Shown: positions 17,954 to 26,916, counted from the first letter of the stretch. The stretch is 64,000 nucleotides of DNA from Hoeflea_A sp039025395 (GCA_039025395.1 JBCCOK010000030.1:1-64000), one strand, 5' to 3'. A program made the numbers and translations. The notes: a model not told the origin generated them from the sequence alone.

Positions 17954-18110
17954 GCTTCATGTTTTTGGTTTGTTCCTACAAGATATAGCCGTTCTCCGTC
18001 TAGCCGGCACCAAAATCGGCGGCAAATCCGCCGCCGAAACGCCATGAACCCCGCAAAAAGGTTAACAAAATCAGGCGCCGGCGCCGTTTCAGCAGTCTGA
18101 ACAAAGACAC

Positions 18111-18836
18111 TTAAGCGAAATACTGCCCGCCATTGGCCGATAGCGTAGAGCCGGTGATAAAGCCGGCGTCATCCGAGGCCAGAAACACCACACAGCGTGC
18201 GATTTCCTCTGGCTCGCCCAGGCGCCCCACCGGAATGAGCGGCAGGATCCGTTCATTCAGCACTTTCTCCGGCACCGCCCGCACCATTTCCGTCCCGATA
18301 TATCCCGGACATATGGCGTTGACCGTAATCCCCTTTGCCGCGCCTTCAGCCGCCAACGTCTTGGTCATGCCGATATCGCCGGCCTTGGCGGCAGCGTAGT
18401 TGGCCTGCCCCATCTGACCCTTTTGCCCATTGATCGAGGAGATATTGACGATGCGGCCGAAACCACGCTCCCGCATACCCGGCCAGACCGGATGGGTCAT
18501 GTTAAAGAGACCCGTCAGGTTGGTGTTGATGACTTCGCCCCACTGTTCCGGCGTCATCTTGTGAAACATGGCGTCCCGCGTAATGCCCGCATTGTTCACA
18601 AGAACTTCCACCGGGCCAAGATCGGCTTCAACTTTGGCAATGCCATCGGCACAGGCCTGATAATTGGATACATCCCATTTGTAGACGCCGATCCCGGTTT
18701 CCGCGTGAAAGGCATTCGCCTTCTCGTCATTGCCGGCATAGTTGGCTGCAACCTTGTAGCCCGCATTCTTGAGCCCGACGGAAATGGCCGCGCCAATGCC
18801 CCGGGTTCCGCCCGTTACGATTGCTACTCTACTCAT
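18111..18836 (-). CDS. phaB: Acetoacetyl-CoA reductase
   Basis: 241 residues, a short-chain dehydrogenase. The NADPH-binding motif TGGTRGIGAA is near residues 8-17, the NNAG strand at about 86-89, the catalytic Ser in NISSINGQ and the YAAAK pair at about 152-156. Reduces acetoacetyl-CoA to (R)-3-hydroxybutyryl-CoA for polyhydroxybutyrate. It lies 68 bp after phaA in the same direction, so the two steps are in one operon. The polymerase gene phaC is not in the window. Confidence 0.94.
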   Translation of the reverse strand: MSRVAIVTGGTRGIGAAISVGLKNAGYKVAANYAGNDEKANAFHAETGIGVYKWDVSNYQACADGIAKVEADLGPVEVLVNNAGITRDAMFHKMTPEQWGEVINTNLTGLFNMTHPVWPGMRERGFGRIVNISSINGQKGQMGQANYAAAKAGDIGMTKTLAAEGAAKGITVNAICPGYIGTEMVRAVPEKVLNERILPLIPVGRLGEPEEIARCVVFLASDDAGFITGSTLSANGGQYFA

Positions 18837-18904
18837 GACACCTCCCAGATACGCTCATAAAAACCGGCGGCCGGATGATGGCCGCCGCGTAACGCTGCCC
18901 GTGA

Positions 18905-20086
18905 CTACGGACGCTCGACACACATCGCGACACCCATGCCGCCGCCAATGCACAGCGTGGCAAGACCCTTTTTCACGTCGCGCCTCTGCATCTCGAAAAG
19001 CAGTGTGTTCAGGATTCGCGCGCCGGAAGCGCCAATCGGATGGCCGATTGCAATGGCGCCGCCATTGACGTTGACGATGTCGGTGCTCCAACCGAGATCC
19101 TTGTTGACAGCACAGGCCTGCGCCGCAAAGGCCTCATTGGCTTCCACCAGTTCCAGATCGTTAATCGACCAGCCGGCCTTTTCCAGAGCTTTCTTCGATG
19201 CCGGAATGGGACCGGTGCCCATAATCTGAGGATCAACGCCAGCCGTGGCCCAGGATACGATCTTCGCCATCGGAGCGATACCGCGCCTTTCCGCTTCCTG
19301 TTCGCTCATCAGAACAACCGCAGCCGCTCCGTCATTAATGCCGGACGCATTGGCGGCAGTCACCGTGCCTTCTTTGTTGAAGGCTGGCCGCAATTTGGCC
19401 ATCTGCTCAATCGAGGCGCCGTGACGGATATATTCATCCTCTTCAACGACGATGTCGCCCTTACGTGTCTTCACGGTGAACGGCACGATCTCGTCCTTGA
19501 AGCGGCCTGCCTTTTGCGCCGCCTCTGCCTTGTTTTGCGATCCGACCGCAAACTCGTCCTGAACCTCGCGGGTCAGCTGCCAGCGCTCCGCGATGTTTTC
19601 AGCCGTGTTGCCCATATGGTAGCCGTAAAAGGCGTCCGTCAGGCCGTCCTTGATCATCGAATCGATCATCTTCAAGTCGCCCATCTTTTGCCCCTGACGA
19701 AGATGGGCAACATGCGGCGCCATGGACATCGACTCCTGGCCGCCTGCGACGACAATTTCAGCGTCGCCGGTGGCGATTTGCTGCATGCCCACCGCAACCG
19801 CGCGAAGGCCCGAGCCGCAAAGTTGGTTCAGGCCCCAGGATGTTGCTTCCTGCGGCACGCCAGCCTTCATGGCGGCCTGTCTGGCCGGGTTTTGCCCTTC
19901 GCCGGCCTGTAGAATCTGTCCCATGATGACTTCATTGACATCTGCCGGTTCGACGCCGGCCCGCTCCAGCGCGCCGGAAATAGCGGTTGCGCCGAGTTCG
20001 TGTGCAGGCACGGTGGCAAAGGCACCGTTGAAGGAACCGACAGCCGTGCGCGCCGCACTGGCTATTACAATGGATGGATTGGTCAT
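18905..20086 (-). CDS. phaA: Acetyl-CoA acetyltransferase (beta-ketothiolase)
   Basis: 393 residues from the ATG at 20086; an upstream extension to 20245 is not thiolase-like. Condenses two acetyl-CoA to acetoacetyl-CoA. Thiolase landmarks are NQLCGSGLRA with the nucleophilic Cys89, GGAIAIGHPIGASGAR with the catalytic His near 348, and the C-terminal CIGGGMG with the second Cys. First gene of phaAB and divergent from phaR. Confidence 0.95.
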   Translation of the reverse strand: MTNPSIVIASAARTAVGSFNGAFATVPAHELGATAISGALERAGVEPADVNEVIMGQILQAGEGQNPARQAAMKAGVPQEATSWGLNQLCGSGLRAVAVGMQQIATGDAEIVVAGGQESMSMAPHVAHLRQGQKMGDLKMIDSMIKDGLTDAFYGYHMGNTAENIAERWQLTREVQDEFAVGSQNKAEAAQKAGRFKDEIVPFTVKTRKGDIVVEEDEYIRHGASIEQMAKLRPAFNKEGTVTAANASGINDGAAAVVLMSEQEAERRGIAPMAKIVSWATAGVDPQIMGTGPIPASKKALEKAGWSINDLELVEANEAFAAQACAVNKDLGWSTDIVNVNGGAIAIGHPIGASGARILNTLLFEMQRRDVKKGLATLCIGGGMGVAMCVERP

Positions 20087-20431
20087 TAGCCTACTCTGAA
20101 TGTTGAATTTCTGTCCGCGATCGTGACTGGGTTGAAAGTGAAGCAGGTTGCCACGGAAGTCAAACCTGTCTGCGGCATTGCAGCAATTCACGCCGCGCAT
20201 ATGTCGGCGCTCGCGCCGGCCACTGCCGTGCGGGTCGTTGCACAAATCATTATAAATAATGCTATACTTTTCTTCTTACCCATGTTCATGTTGATGCCGG
20301 CGCCAGATTTTGCGTGGTCATTCCGTCGCCGGTTGTGAAAAGACCGGGGCGTGGGTCACCGCCGCGGGACCGCGACCCAAGGCAACTAAAACGACGCCAG
20401 ACAGAAAGCCGCCGACAGGGAGGTAGCATGT
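20087..20431. promoter_or_regulatory. Divergent phaA/phaR control region
   Basis: 345 bp without a gene. An AT-rich core at 20244-20268 holds TATAAT on minus (plus 20249-20254) and TATACT on plus (20263-20268), the latter 19 bp from TTGCAC at 20238; both promoters are tentative. CTGC-N6-GCAG at 20170-20183 resembles the described PhaR site CTGC-N3/4-GCAG but has a longer spacer. PhaR often represses its own and PHA-related genes, so a site here would fit. Confidence 0.35.
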
Positions 20432-21025
20432 ATGGCCAAAGCTGATGGGCAGATTGTCATAAAGAAATATGCCAATCGCCGGCTCTACAATACCGGTACC
20501 AGCACCTATGTGACCCTCGACGATCTGGCAGTCATGGTAAAGGATGGCGAGGATTTCGTTGTTCTCGACGCCAAGTCGGGCGACGATATAACCCATTCGG
20601 TTCTCACACAGATCATTTTCGAGCAGGAATCGAAAACCGGCAACACGCTGTTGCCCGTCTCCTTTCTGCGGCAACTGATCTCGTTTTATGGCGATCAGAT
20701 GCAGATGCTGCTGCCGAGCTATCTTGAGCAGTCCATGAGCGCTTTCACGGCCCAGCAGGATCAGATGCGCGAGCAGATCTCCAAGGCGTTCGGCGAGACG
20801 CCAATGGCGCGCAACATGCAAATGCCGATGGCCATGATGGAAGAGCAGGTGCGGCGCAACAGCGAGATCTTCCAGCAGGCCATGAAGATGTTCTCGCCGT
20901 TTACCGGCGCCGGCGGATCTTCGCAGGAGGAAAAGAAGAAGCCAAAAGCCGACAGCAAGGATCTGAAGGAGCTGAAGGATCAGCTCCGTGCGCTGCAGAC
21001 AAAACTCGATTCGATGGATGATTGA
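20432..21025 (+). CDS. phaR: Polyhydroxyalkanoate synthesis repressor
   Basis: 197 residues. The conserved N-terminal DNA-binding domain begins IVIKKYANRRLYNT and continues TYVTLDDLAVMVK, followed by the PHB-accumulation regulatory region. The C-terminus is Met/Gln rich, then Lys rich, and likely binds PHA granules. AGGGAGG lies 8 bp before the ATG. Senses free PHA and represses phasin and PHA genes. Divergent from phaAB and convergent with the methyltransferase. Confidence 0.95.
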   Translation: MAKADGQIVIKKYANRRLYNTGTSTYVTLDDLAVMVKDGEDFVVLDAKSGDDITHSVLTQIIFEQESKTGNTLLPVSFLRQLISFYGDQMQMLLPSYLEQSMSAFTAQQDQMREQISKAFGETPMARNMQMPMAMMEEQVRRNSEIFQQAMKMFSPFTGAGGSSQEEKKKPKADSKDLKELKDQLRALQTKLDSMDD

Positions 21026-21041
21026 CCGGTCCGGACGGTCT

Positions 21042-21812
21042 TCAATCGCTTCCTGAACGTTGCCAAGCGTCAGCATTGCGGCTGGTGCGCGGAGCGCCCT
21101 GGGGCGCCAATACAGGAACGAATACCCGCCGCGAAGCCCGTTCGGCAACCGGCAGTCCCTGATAAAGCCGCTTTTGCGCTTCCACCAGCACCAGACCGCT
21201 GAACAACGGCCAGTACCGGCGTCCAAGCCGTTCCATCGTACGCGCGACGCTCTGTATTGCCTTTTGCCGTGAAGGCGGAAAAAACAGCGCCTCGGCGAAT
21301 GCGCCAGGCGTAAAACTGGCGTCGCGCAAAAGACCGGTGATCTGGTTGCGCGAATAGGGCCGCCCGGAACCGAAAGGTGTATGCTCAAGCCTTGCCCAGA
21401 CGCCGCGCCGGTTCGGCACGGCAATCACCAGCCTTCCGCCCGGCGCCAGCACGCGCCAGACCTCGCGCAACGTCTCGCGGGGGTTTTCCGCGTATTCGAG
21501 CGCGTGGATCATCAGGATCCGGTCGACCGAAGCGTCGGACAATGGCAATTCCTCATCGAAGACAAGCGCCGTTGCCGAGGCCTCCAGTGTCGGCCAGTTC
21601 ACGGCACCCTGGCCCGCCGGCATAAAGGCAAATGTGCGTTCGGCATCGGCGCGAAACCGATCGAGATAGGGCACCGCGAATCCCAGCCCGACCAGCCGCT
21701 CGCCCGGCAGGCTCGGCCAAAGCGACGCCAGCGCCATGGTAATCGCCTCCTGTGCCAACTGGCCGAGACGCGAATGGTAAAACTGCCTCAAATCTACAAT
21801 GTCAGCATGCAT
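21042..21812 (-). CDS. Class I SAM-dependent methyltransferase
   Basis: 256 residues. The C-terminal half of the fold shows a DASVDRILMIHALEY acidic/hydrophobic strand and LREVWRVLAPGGRLVIAVPNRRG, the typical methyltransferase 11 pattern. The glycine-rich SAM loop is weak (VGLGFAVPY at about 41-49). The substrate is not known. In rhizobia this protein is regularly divergent from hydroxyacylglutathione hydrolase, as here. Convergent with phaR. Confidence 0.8.
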   Translation of the reverse strand: MHADIVDLRQFYHSRLGQLAQEAITMALASLWPSLPGERLVGLGFAVPYLDRFRADAERTFAFMPAGQGAVNWPTLEASATALVFDEELPLSDASVDRILMIHALEYAENPRETLREVWRVLAPGGRLVIAVPNRRGVWARLEHTPFGSGRPYSRNQITGLLRDASFTPGAFAEALFFPPSRQKAIQSVARTMERLGRRYWPLFSGLVLVEAQKRLYQGLPVAERASRRVFVPVLAPQGAPRTSRNADAWQRSGSD

Positions 21813-22025
21813 GAGGCAAAATCTAGATCATGTGACGTCCGGTTTGAACCGTTGTGACGCAGGGATTGAATTCGACGTTAATCGAGCTCCGCTCACGTTC
21901 GGCACCATTGCCAGTTAAGCAACGCCACGCCGCCGTGACGATTTCCTCCAACATAGGATTCAATCCCGCAGCAAACTGTTCTATGCTTCGCGGAGCGAAC
22001 CGGAGGTGCCAGACCGGAGGTGAAT

Positions 22026-22796
22026 GTGGCAAATCTGAAAATCGAGCTTTTTCCATGCCGGCAGGACAATTTCGGCGTTTTGATTCATGATCCGCAAACC
22101 GGGATAACAGCGTCGATCGATGCCCCCGAAGAGGCGCCGATTATTGACGCGCTTGAAAGGACCGGCTGGGAACTTAATCACATTCTGATCACCCATCATC
22201 ATTTCGACCATGTCGAGGCGAATGCGGTGCTCAAGGCAAAGTATCGCGCAGATATCACCGGTCCGGAATCGGAAGCCGGCAAGATACCTGGGATCGACAA
22301 AGCGGTACGTGACGGCGATCGTTTCCATATCGGCGACTTTGCGGTCGAGGTGATCGAGACGCCCGGTCATACGCTCGGCCATGTCTGCTACTTCATTCCG
22401 GAGGCTTCCGTTCTTTTTGCAGCGGACACGCTGTTTGCCCTTGGCTGCGGACGGCTGCTTGAGGGAACGGCGGACCAAATGCACCATTCGCTTCAACGGC
22501 TTGCTGCCTTGCCTGATGACACGGAAGTCTATTTCGGCCACGAATACACCCAAGCCAATGCGCAATTTGCGGTTACAGTCGATCCATCCAATGAGGCACT
22601 TGCGCAGCGGGCCGGCGAGATCGAAAAAATGCGCGCTGCCGGGCTTGCCACGGCGCCGAGCACAATCGGTCTGGAGAAGGCAACAAACCCTTTCATGCGA
22701 CCGTCCGATCCGGCGATCCGGCAAACGCTCAACATGCAGGGCGCCGGCGACGTCGAGGTCTTTGCCGAAATCCGCAAACGCAAGGACAATTTCTAG
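22026..22796 (+). CDS. gloB: Hydroxyacylglutathione hydrolase (glyoxalase II)
   Basis: 256 residues from the GTG at 22026, chosen because GGAGG (22016-22020) ends 5 bp upstream; another GTG at 22020 overlaps that site. The metallo-beta-lactamase fold has the metal motif THHHFDHVEAN at about residues 55-65, TPGHTLGH about 50 residues on, and FGHEYT for the third site. Hydrolyses S-lactoylglutathione to D-lactate in methylglyoxal detoxification. Stands alone in its direction. Confidence 0.93.
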   Translation: MANLKIELFPCRQDNFGVLIHDPQTGITASIDAPEEAPIIDALERTGWELNHILITHHHFDHVEANAVLKAKYRADITGPESEAGKIPGIDKAVRDGDRFHIGDFAVEVIETPGHTLGHVCYFIPEASVLFAADTLFALGCGRLLEGTADQMHHSLQRLAALPDDTEVYFGHEYTQANAQFAVTVDPSNEALAQRAGEIEKMRAAGLATAPSTIGLEKATNPFMRPSDPAIRQTLNMQGAGDVEVFAEIRKRKDNF

Positions 22797-22807
22797 ATCG
22801 AGAGCGC

Positions 22808-23467
22808 CTAGGCAAGACCCAGAACCGAGAGCGCGATCAGCACCTGGCCGAGGTAGTAGCTGACCCAGACGAAATAGCTGCGCCGCCCGTCGGTTTGCGG
22901 TGACAGAAATTTCTCGATCGCCCGCACGGCGTCCGACGCCATCAGGCAAAGCGCGCCGATGACAACGCCGAGACCTGGCATAAGCAGGCCACTCAGGCCC
23001 ATCGCAACGATTGCCACGATATAGACGCCAATGAACGGTCCCAGTGGCCCGGCAGCCGGAACGAACCGCAGCGTCGCGAACATCGCCGCGATCACCATCA
23101 CCGCTCCGGCGGCAAGCCTTGCAGGCTCTGCGACAACGATCTCAACGGAGCCGAGTCTATTAAAAAGCGCGATGTAGAGAAGATGGCCAGCGAGAAAGGC
23201 GAAAAGCCCGGCGACAAAGGTGCGGTCATCTTCCTGCGCCAGCAAGGCATCGCCCGCTGCGCAGGCAAGCAACGCCGCGCTGAGCAACAGCGGCCCGCCG
23301 ACGATCGTTGACAATGCCGCGAGCAGGCCGATGGAAAGTGCCCTGACAGCCGCGCGCCTTGCCGTTGGCGGCCTGTTGACCATCAGCAGATAGATGAAGG
23401 CGGCGGCTGCCGAGAAAAGAAGGCTGCCAAGTTGCGGCGAGTCGATCCCGTATTCGAGTATTTGCAT
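22808..23467 (-). CDS. YhhN-family membrane protein (lysoplasmalogenase-like)
   Basis: 219 residues from the ATG at 23467, which begins 5 bp after the EamA stop. Almost entirely hydrophobic with 7-8 membrane segments. The family-typical acidic positions appear in CAAGDALLAQED and LCLMASDAVRAIEKF. Mammalian TMEM86 members hydrolyse lysoplasmalogens, but the bacterial substrate is uncertain. Probably translated together with the transporter upstream. Confidence 0.8.
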   Translation of the reverse strand: MQILEYGIDSPQLGSLLFSAAAAFIYLLMVNRPPTARRAAVRALSIGLLAALSTIVGGPLLLSAALLACAAGDALLAQEDDRTFVAGLFAFLAGHLLYIALFNRLGSVEIVVAEPARLAAGAVMVIAAMFATLRFVPAAGPLGPFIGVYIVAIVAMGLSGLLMPGLGVVIGALCLMASDAVRAIEKFLSPQTDGRRSYFVWVSYYLGQVLIALSVLGLA

Positions 23468-23472
23468 GCTCG

Positions 23473-24399
23473 CTATCTCCGCGCCGACGGTTTGCGCAGC
23501 ATATCCTTGGCCGCAAGCGCGGCACCGCCGGTAATCAGCACACAGGCTGCAGCGATGCGCCAATCCAGGCGGCCGACGCCCGATACGATGAGAATCAGTG
23601 TCGAAAGCAGCGGCGCCGCATAGCTGGCGGCACCCAGCACCTGAATGTTCCCGCGTTTGACGCCGAAGTCCCACGCGTAGAAGGCCGCGCCGACCGGTAG
23701 CAATCCGAGGCCGACCACCGCGAGCCATTCGCTTGCGCCCTGCGGCCATACCGTGGTTTCGAGTGCCAGATGGCAGATCAGCGAAAGGACCGCGGTTGCA
23801 AAGCAGAAACCTGTGACAACATCCGTCGGCACGGAACCGAAACGGCGCGACAAAAGCGAGTAACCGGACCATGTAAAAGCGCATAGCAGCGCTGCCACGT
23901 AGCCTAGGCCGTAGCTTTCGCTGAAGGAAAGCCCTTCACGCGAAACGATCAGCACAGTGCCTGCCAGCCCTGCAAGTGCGCCTGCAAGATGTTGCCAGGC
24001 GAGGCGCTCGCCGGGCAAGAGCGCCGATCCGACAACGATCAGCAGCGGCCAGAGATAGGCAATCAACCCGGCTTCCACCGCCGGCGCGTTGCGCAGAGCG
24101 GTAAAGTACAGGAAATGGTAGCCGAAGAGCCCAGCGACACCCAGGCACCACACCCGAAAGGGCTGGCGCAGATTGGCGAAACCCGACGGCCGCACAGAAA
24201 GCGCAGCCGCGCCGATCGCCGTGCCAATGGCAAAACACATCGCGGCCAATTGAAAGGGCGGAACCTGGCCCGACAAGGCTGTCAGCAAGGCAAGCATGGA
24301 CCACATGATGATAGCGCTAAATCCGATCAGCGTTGCCTGCATGATGACTGGTTTCAGGTTCCTGGCTTGCGCTGTTGAGATGGATTGCCTCTGGGCCAA
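23473..24399 (-). CDS. EamA/DMT-family transporter (YddG-like)
   Basis: 308 residues with about 10 predicted membrane segments in two EamA repeats. The first repeat includes FGYHFLYFTALRNAPAVEA and the second includes LPVGAAFYAWDFGVKRG, which resembles the aromatic amino acid exporter YddG. Met20 is an alternative start. Likely exports amino acids or similar metabolites; the substrate is unproven. Forms an operon with the YhhN gene. Confidence 0.82.
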   Translation of the reverse strand: MAQRQSISTAQARNLKPVIMQATLIGFSAIIMWSMLALLTALSGQVPPFQLAAMCFAIGTAIGAAALSVRPSGFANLRQPFRVWCLGVAGLFGYHFLYFTALRNAPAVEAGLIAYLWPLLIVVGSALLPGERLAWQHLAGALAGLAGTVLIVSREGLSFSESYGLGYVAALLCAFTWSGYSLLSRRFGSVPTDVVTGFCFATAVLSLICHLALETTVWPQGASEWLAVVGLGLLPVGAAFYAWDFGVKRGNIQVLGAASYAAPLLSTLILIVSGVGRLDWRIAAACVLITGGAALAAKDMLRKPSARR

Positions 24400-24462
24400 T
24401 CGCCATGCGGCCCAAGGCGCCGGTTTACGTAGCCCAAACGGCGCCAGGGCGCCAGCTTTGAC

Positions 24463-24491
24463 TTGACGCCGCTACAGCCTGAGACTATAGA
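24463..24491 (+). promoter_or_regulatory. Sigma-70 promoter of rpmB
   Basis: TTGACG at 24463-24468 and TATAGA at 24486-24491 with exactly 17 bp between, in front of a ribosomal protein gene. The predicted leader is about 85 bases. Confidence 0.75.
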
Positions 24492-24583
24492 ACCGCAACT
24501 TTCCAGGATAGGCCAGCAAGCTGCAGCCGGCGTACGGCACAGGGCAGCTATTGCCGAAGTCCAACAGATTTAAGGTGAGACCC

Positions 24584-24877
24584 ATGTCCCGCAGTTGCGA
24601 ATTGACCGGCAAGGCTGTCCAGTCGGGCAACAATGTCAGCCACGCGAACAACAAGACGCGCCGCAAGTTTTTGCCCAACCTGTGCAATGTCACGCTTATT
24701 TCCGACGCCCTTGGGCAACGCTACCGTTTGCGCATTTCAGCCGCTGCACTTCGCTCCGTCGAACATCGCGGCGGCCTCGACGCATTTCTGCTGAAGGCCA
24801 AGGAAAAGGACCTTTCCATGCGTGCCCGGCTGTTGAAGCGGCAGATTTCCAAGAAGGTGACCGAAGCGGCTGCCTGA
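24584..24877 (+). CDS. rpmB: 50S ribosomal protein L28
   Basis: 97 residues from the ATG at 24584 with AAGGTGAG upstream. Begins MSRSCELTGK and continues VSHANNKTRRKFLPNL, the universal L28 pattern, and is Lys/Arg rich. An alternative start 11 codons upstream lacks a ribosome site. It has no CxxC zinc pair, so it is a zinc-free form. Followed by a structured spacer and then yhhQ. Confidence 0.97.
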   Translation: MSRSCELTGKAVQSGNNVSHANNKTRRKFLPNLCNVTLISDALGQRYRLRISAAALRSVEHRGGLDAFLLKAKEKDLSMRARLLKRQISKKVTEAAA

Positions 24878-24905
24878 GCGGCCACATCGGTGACAATGAC
24901 AAACT

Positions 24906-24955
24906 GCGGGCACAAATCCCGCCCGCTAACCTATGGCCGCTTTAAGATGAAGCGG
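24906..24955 (+). other. Two adjacent hairpins in the yhhQ leader
   Basis: GCGGG/CCCGC (24906-24910 with 24918-24922) and CCGCTT/AAGCGG (24937-24942 with 24950-24955) lie between rpmB and yhhQ. Neither is followed by a run of T. They could form a leader structure for the queuosine-precursor transporter or a weak rpmB terminator. The class I preQ1 consensus is not visible. Confidence 0.4.
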
Positions 24956-24986
24956 TCCAGCTGGTGGCATCACCCAGGATAAAAAA

Positions 24987-25652
24987 ATGCTGACACAGGC
25001 CGCTCAGACACTCTACCGGGTCTATCCCTACATGCTGGCAATGGCCGCAGTCGTCATTGCCTCGAACTATCTCGTACAGTTCCCGGTAATGTACACCCTT
25101 GGTCCGTTTATTCTCGAGGACCTTTTGACCTGGGGCGCCTTTACCTACCCGATCGCCTTTCTCGTAACCGATCTGTCCAATCGCCACTTCGGCCCGGCCA
25201 AGGCCCGTGTAATTGTGACCACCGGGTTCGTCCTTGCTGTCGCGATCTCGATTTATGTGGCCTCGCCACGCATCGCCATTGCCTCTGGCACGGCCTTCCT
25301 TGTCGCCCAGCTTCTCGATGTTTCGGTGTTTGACCGGTTGCGCCATTCGCATTGGTGGCGTGCGCCGCTGATCTCTTCTGTGCTGGGATCGATCATCGAT
25401 ACGGTACTCTTTTTCTCGCTCGCCTTTGCAGCCGTATTCGTCGTGCTCGGCGCAAACGACGACTTCGCGATTGAAGCGGCGCCGCTTGTCGGCTTCTTTT
25501 CCCTTGAGGTCCCGCGCTGGATGTCCTGGGCGCTCGGCGATCTGACCGTCAAGCTGTTGGTGTCGCTGGCGATGCTCGCACCGTACCGGGTGCTGCTCTC
25601 GGCACTGCGCCTGCACCGGCCGGCCGGACAGGATGCCGACGTATTCAGTTAA
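24987..25652 (+). CDS. Queuosine precursor transporter, YhhQ/VUT family
   Basis: 221 residues with about 6 membrane segments. The family motif LTWGAFTYPIAFLVTDLSNRHFG is intact at about residues 48-70, followed by a second conserved block around FLVAQLLDVSVFDRLR. YhhQ imports preQ0/preQ1 for tRNA queuosine. An AGGA lies just before the ATG. Downstream of rpmB and possibly partly read from its promoter. Confidence 0.87.
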   Translation: MLTQAAQTLYRVYPYMLAMAAVVIASNYLVQFPVMYTLGPFILEDLLTWGAFTYPIAFLVTDLSNRHFGPAKARVIVTTGFVLAVAISIYVASPRIAIASGTAFLVAQLLDVSVFDRLRHSHWWRAPLISSVLGSIIDTVLFFSLAFAAVFVVLGANDDFAIEAAPLVGFFSLEVPRWMSWALGDLTVKLLVSLAMLAPYRVLLSALRLHRPAGQDADVFS

Positions 25653-25830
25653 GCACAGCTTCCGCTTATCTCTGATTTTCAACGCGACGGATCGGTTGCG
25701 ATTGGCAATTTTCATTCGCCAAACGTACCGCCGGCCCGATTGTCCGACGAACGCATCTTCATAAGCGTTTTGGTGTTAGCGGGATTTTACGAACGTTGCC
25801 TCTTCTTTCAACGAGCAACCAAAGGCGGCT

Positions 25831-26832
25831 TCACTGTTCGACGAGCCGGAACTCGAGGATGACGTTTCTTTGAAGGAAAGAGAAATTGTCGTCGGAAGCC
25901 AGAACGATGCGTGTGTCACCGTCTTCGGTCGTGAAAATATCCAGGCTCTCCATATTATCGATGGCATATCCGAAATCCGCTTCAAGCAGAACCTCGCCGT
26001 CAACCGTCCGGCCCGGGGCGATATCGGCGCCGGCTATGCGCCTGATCCGCATACCAATGCCGCCGGCAAGCGAAAATCGGCGCTCCAGAAGCAACAGGTC
26101 TCCATCAGGCAGAAAGTCGCCGTCCGTGACGTCATAGGGAGGATCACGCTTGACAAAAAACACGCCGGTTTCCGGCCCGCTAACGATGGCCGCAAACAGA
26201 TCGCCCTTCTGGTCAAGGCTGCGTTCGCTGACCACAACCAAGGCACCCGCGAGCGGCGCATCCGGCGGCGCAACCGCGAGCATTTCCATGCCCCGGTTTC
26301 TTCGGAATTCCCAATCGGGAATGAGATGCCGGATTCGTTCGACCGGTGCGCCGCCCGGTACATCGCTCAGGCGGTAGCGCTCGATCCTGTGCTGCCGCTC
26401 AAAGCTGACATAGGCGTATTCTCCGTTGAGTGCCAGGCCTTCCGCGTCGGTTTTCCAGCCCTCCCGGATGGCTCTGCCATCGGCATCGAGCACCGGCGCC
26501 GTCACAAAGTCCGACAGGCCGGAAAGACGGCCATCCGCGTCCCGCATGAAGCGGCCGGAAAAAAGCAGGCCGCTATCCATCGCCCCAATGAACTGCGGCC
26601 CGTCCCCTGTCATACGCAAAGCCGAGATGCCACCGAGAACGCCGGAAGGGGATGAAATCTCAAGGCCGCCGAGAAACTCGAACCCGCCGAAACGTGTTTC
26701 TTCTGAGAAATCCTTGAACTGGCTTATCTGGCGCGCCTCGACCGCAATTTCACGGACGTCGCCGTCGCTCGCAACCGCCTCCGCAGCCACCACCGCTGCA
26801 GTCATGAGCAACGCAAAAAACGACCGGATCAT
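25831..26832 (-). CDS. Exported esterase-like (phytase-like beta-propeller) protein
   Basis: 333 residues. A clear signal peptide ends after about residue 21 (VAAEAVAS). The rest matches the 'esterase-like activity of phytase' family: GGISALRM near 68, DAEGLAL near 130 and the final blocks NMESLDIF and ILASDDNFS. It probably folds as a calcium-binding propeller in the periplasm. The substrate is unknown. It lies between rpmB/yhhQ and cobT, an order I recall from other rhizobia, and is 84 bp after cobT in the same direction. Confidence 0.82.
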   Translation of the reverse strand: MIRSFFALLMTAAVVAAEAVASDGDVREIAVEARQISQFKDFSEETRFGGFEFLGGLEISSPSGVLGGISALRMTGDGPQFIGAMDSGLLFSGRFMRDADGRLSGLSDFVTAPVLDADGRAIREGWKTDAEGLALNGEYAYVSFERQHRIERYRLSDVPGGAPVERIRHLIPDWEFRRNRGMEMLAVAPPDAPLAGALVVVSERSLDQKGDLFAAIVSGPETGVFFVKRDPPYDVTDGDFLPDGDLLLLERRFSLAGGIGMRIRRIAGADIAPGRTVDGEVLLEADFGYAIDNMESLDIFTTEDGDTRIVLASDDNFSFLQRNVILEFRLVEQ

Positions 26833-26916
26833 TGTGCAAATCTCTTTCGACCGTTTCTTGGTCAGTATATTGGGACGAGTGTATCGATGTCAGTATATCT
26901 GGGTTAAAATGTCTGG

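Larger units (their letters stand above)
17545..18110. other. 566-bp non-coding region with duplicated element and GTTAAC cluster
   Basis: No open frame here looks coding on either strand. It contains two copies of a 28-bp element (17643 and 17926) and six copies of the palindrome GTTAAC at 17622, 17788, 17833, 17872, 17905 and 18061; about 0.1 would be expected by chance in this length. The sequence TTAACAGATTGTAAA at 17834-17848 approaches the CtrA consensus TTAA-N7-TTAA. Several GANTC (CcrM) sites fall inside the duplicated element. It lies upstream of the helicase and downstream of phaB. Confidence 0.6.

Noticed and set aside
17545..18110. Replication origin
   Set aside because: GTTAAC and GANTC clusters recall Caulobacter oriC, but I found no DnaA boxes and no hemE, parAB or dnaA nearby.
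20318..21424. 368-codon open frame on minus
   Set aside because: It overlaps phaR completely in antisense and part of the methyltransferase in another frame. The overlapped genes are clearly recognisable families.
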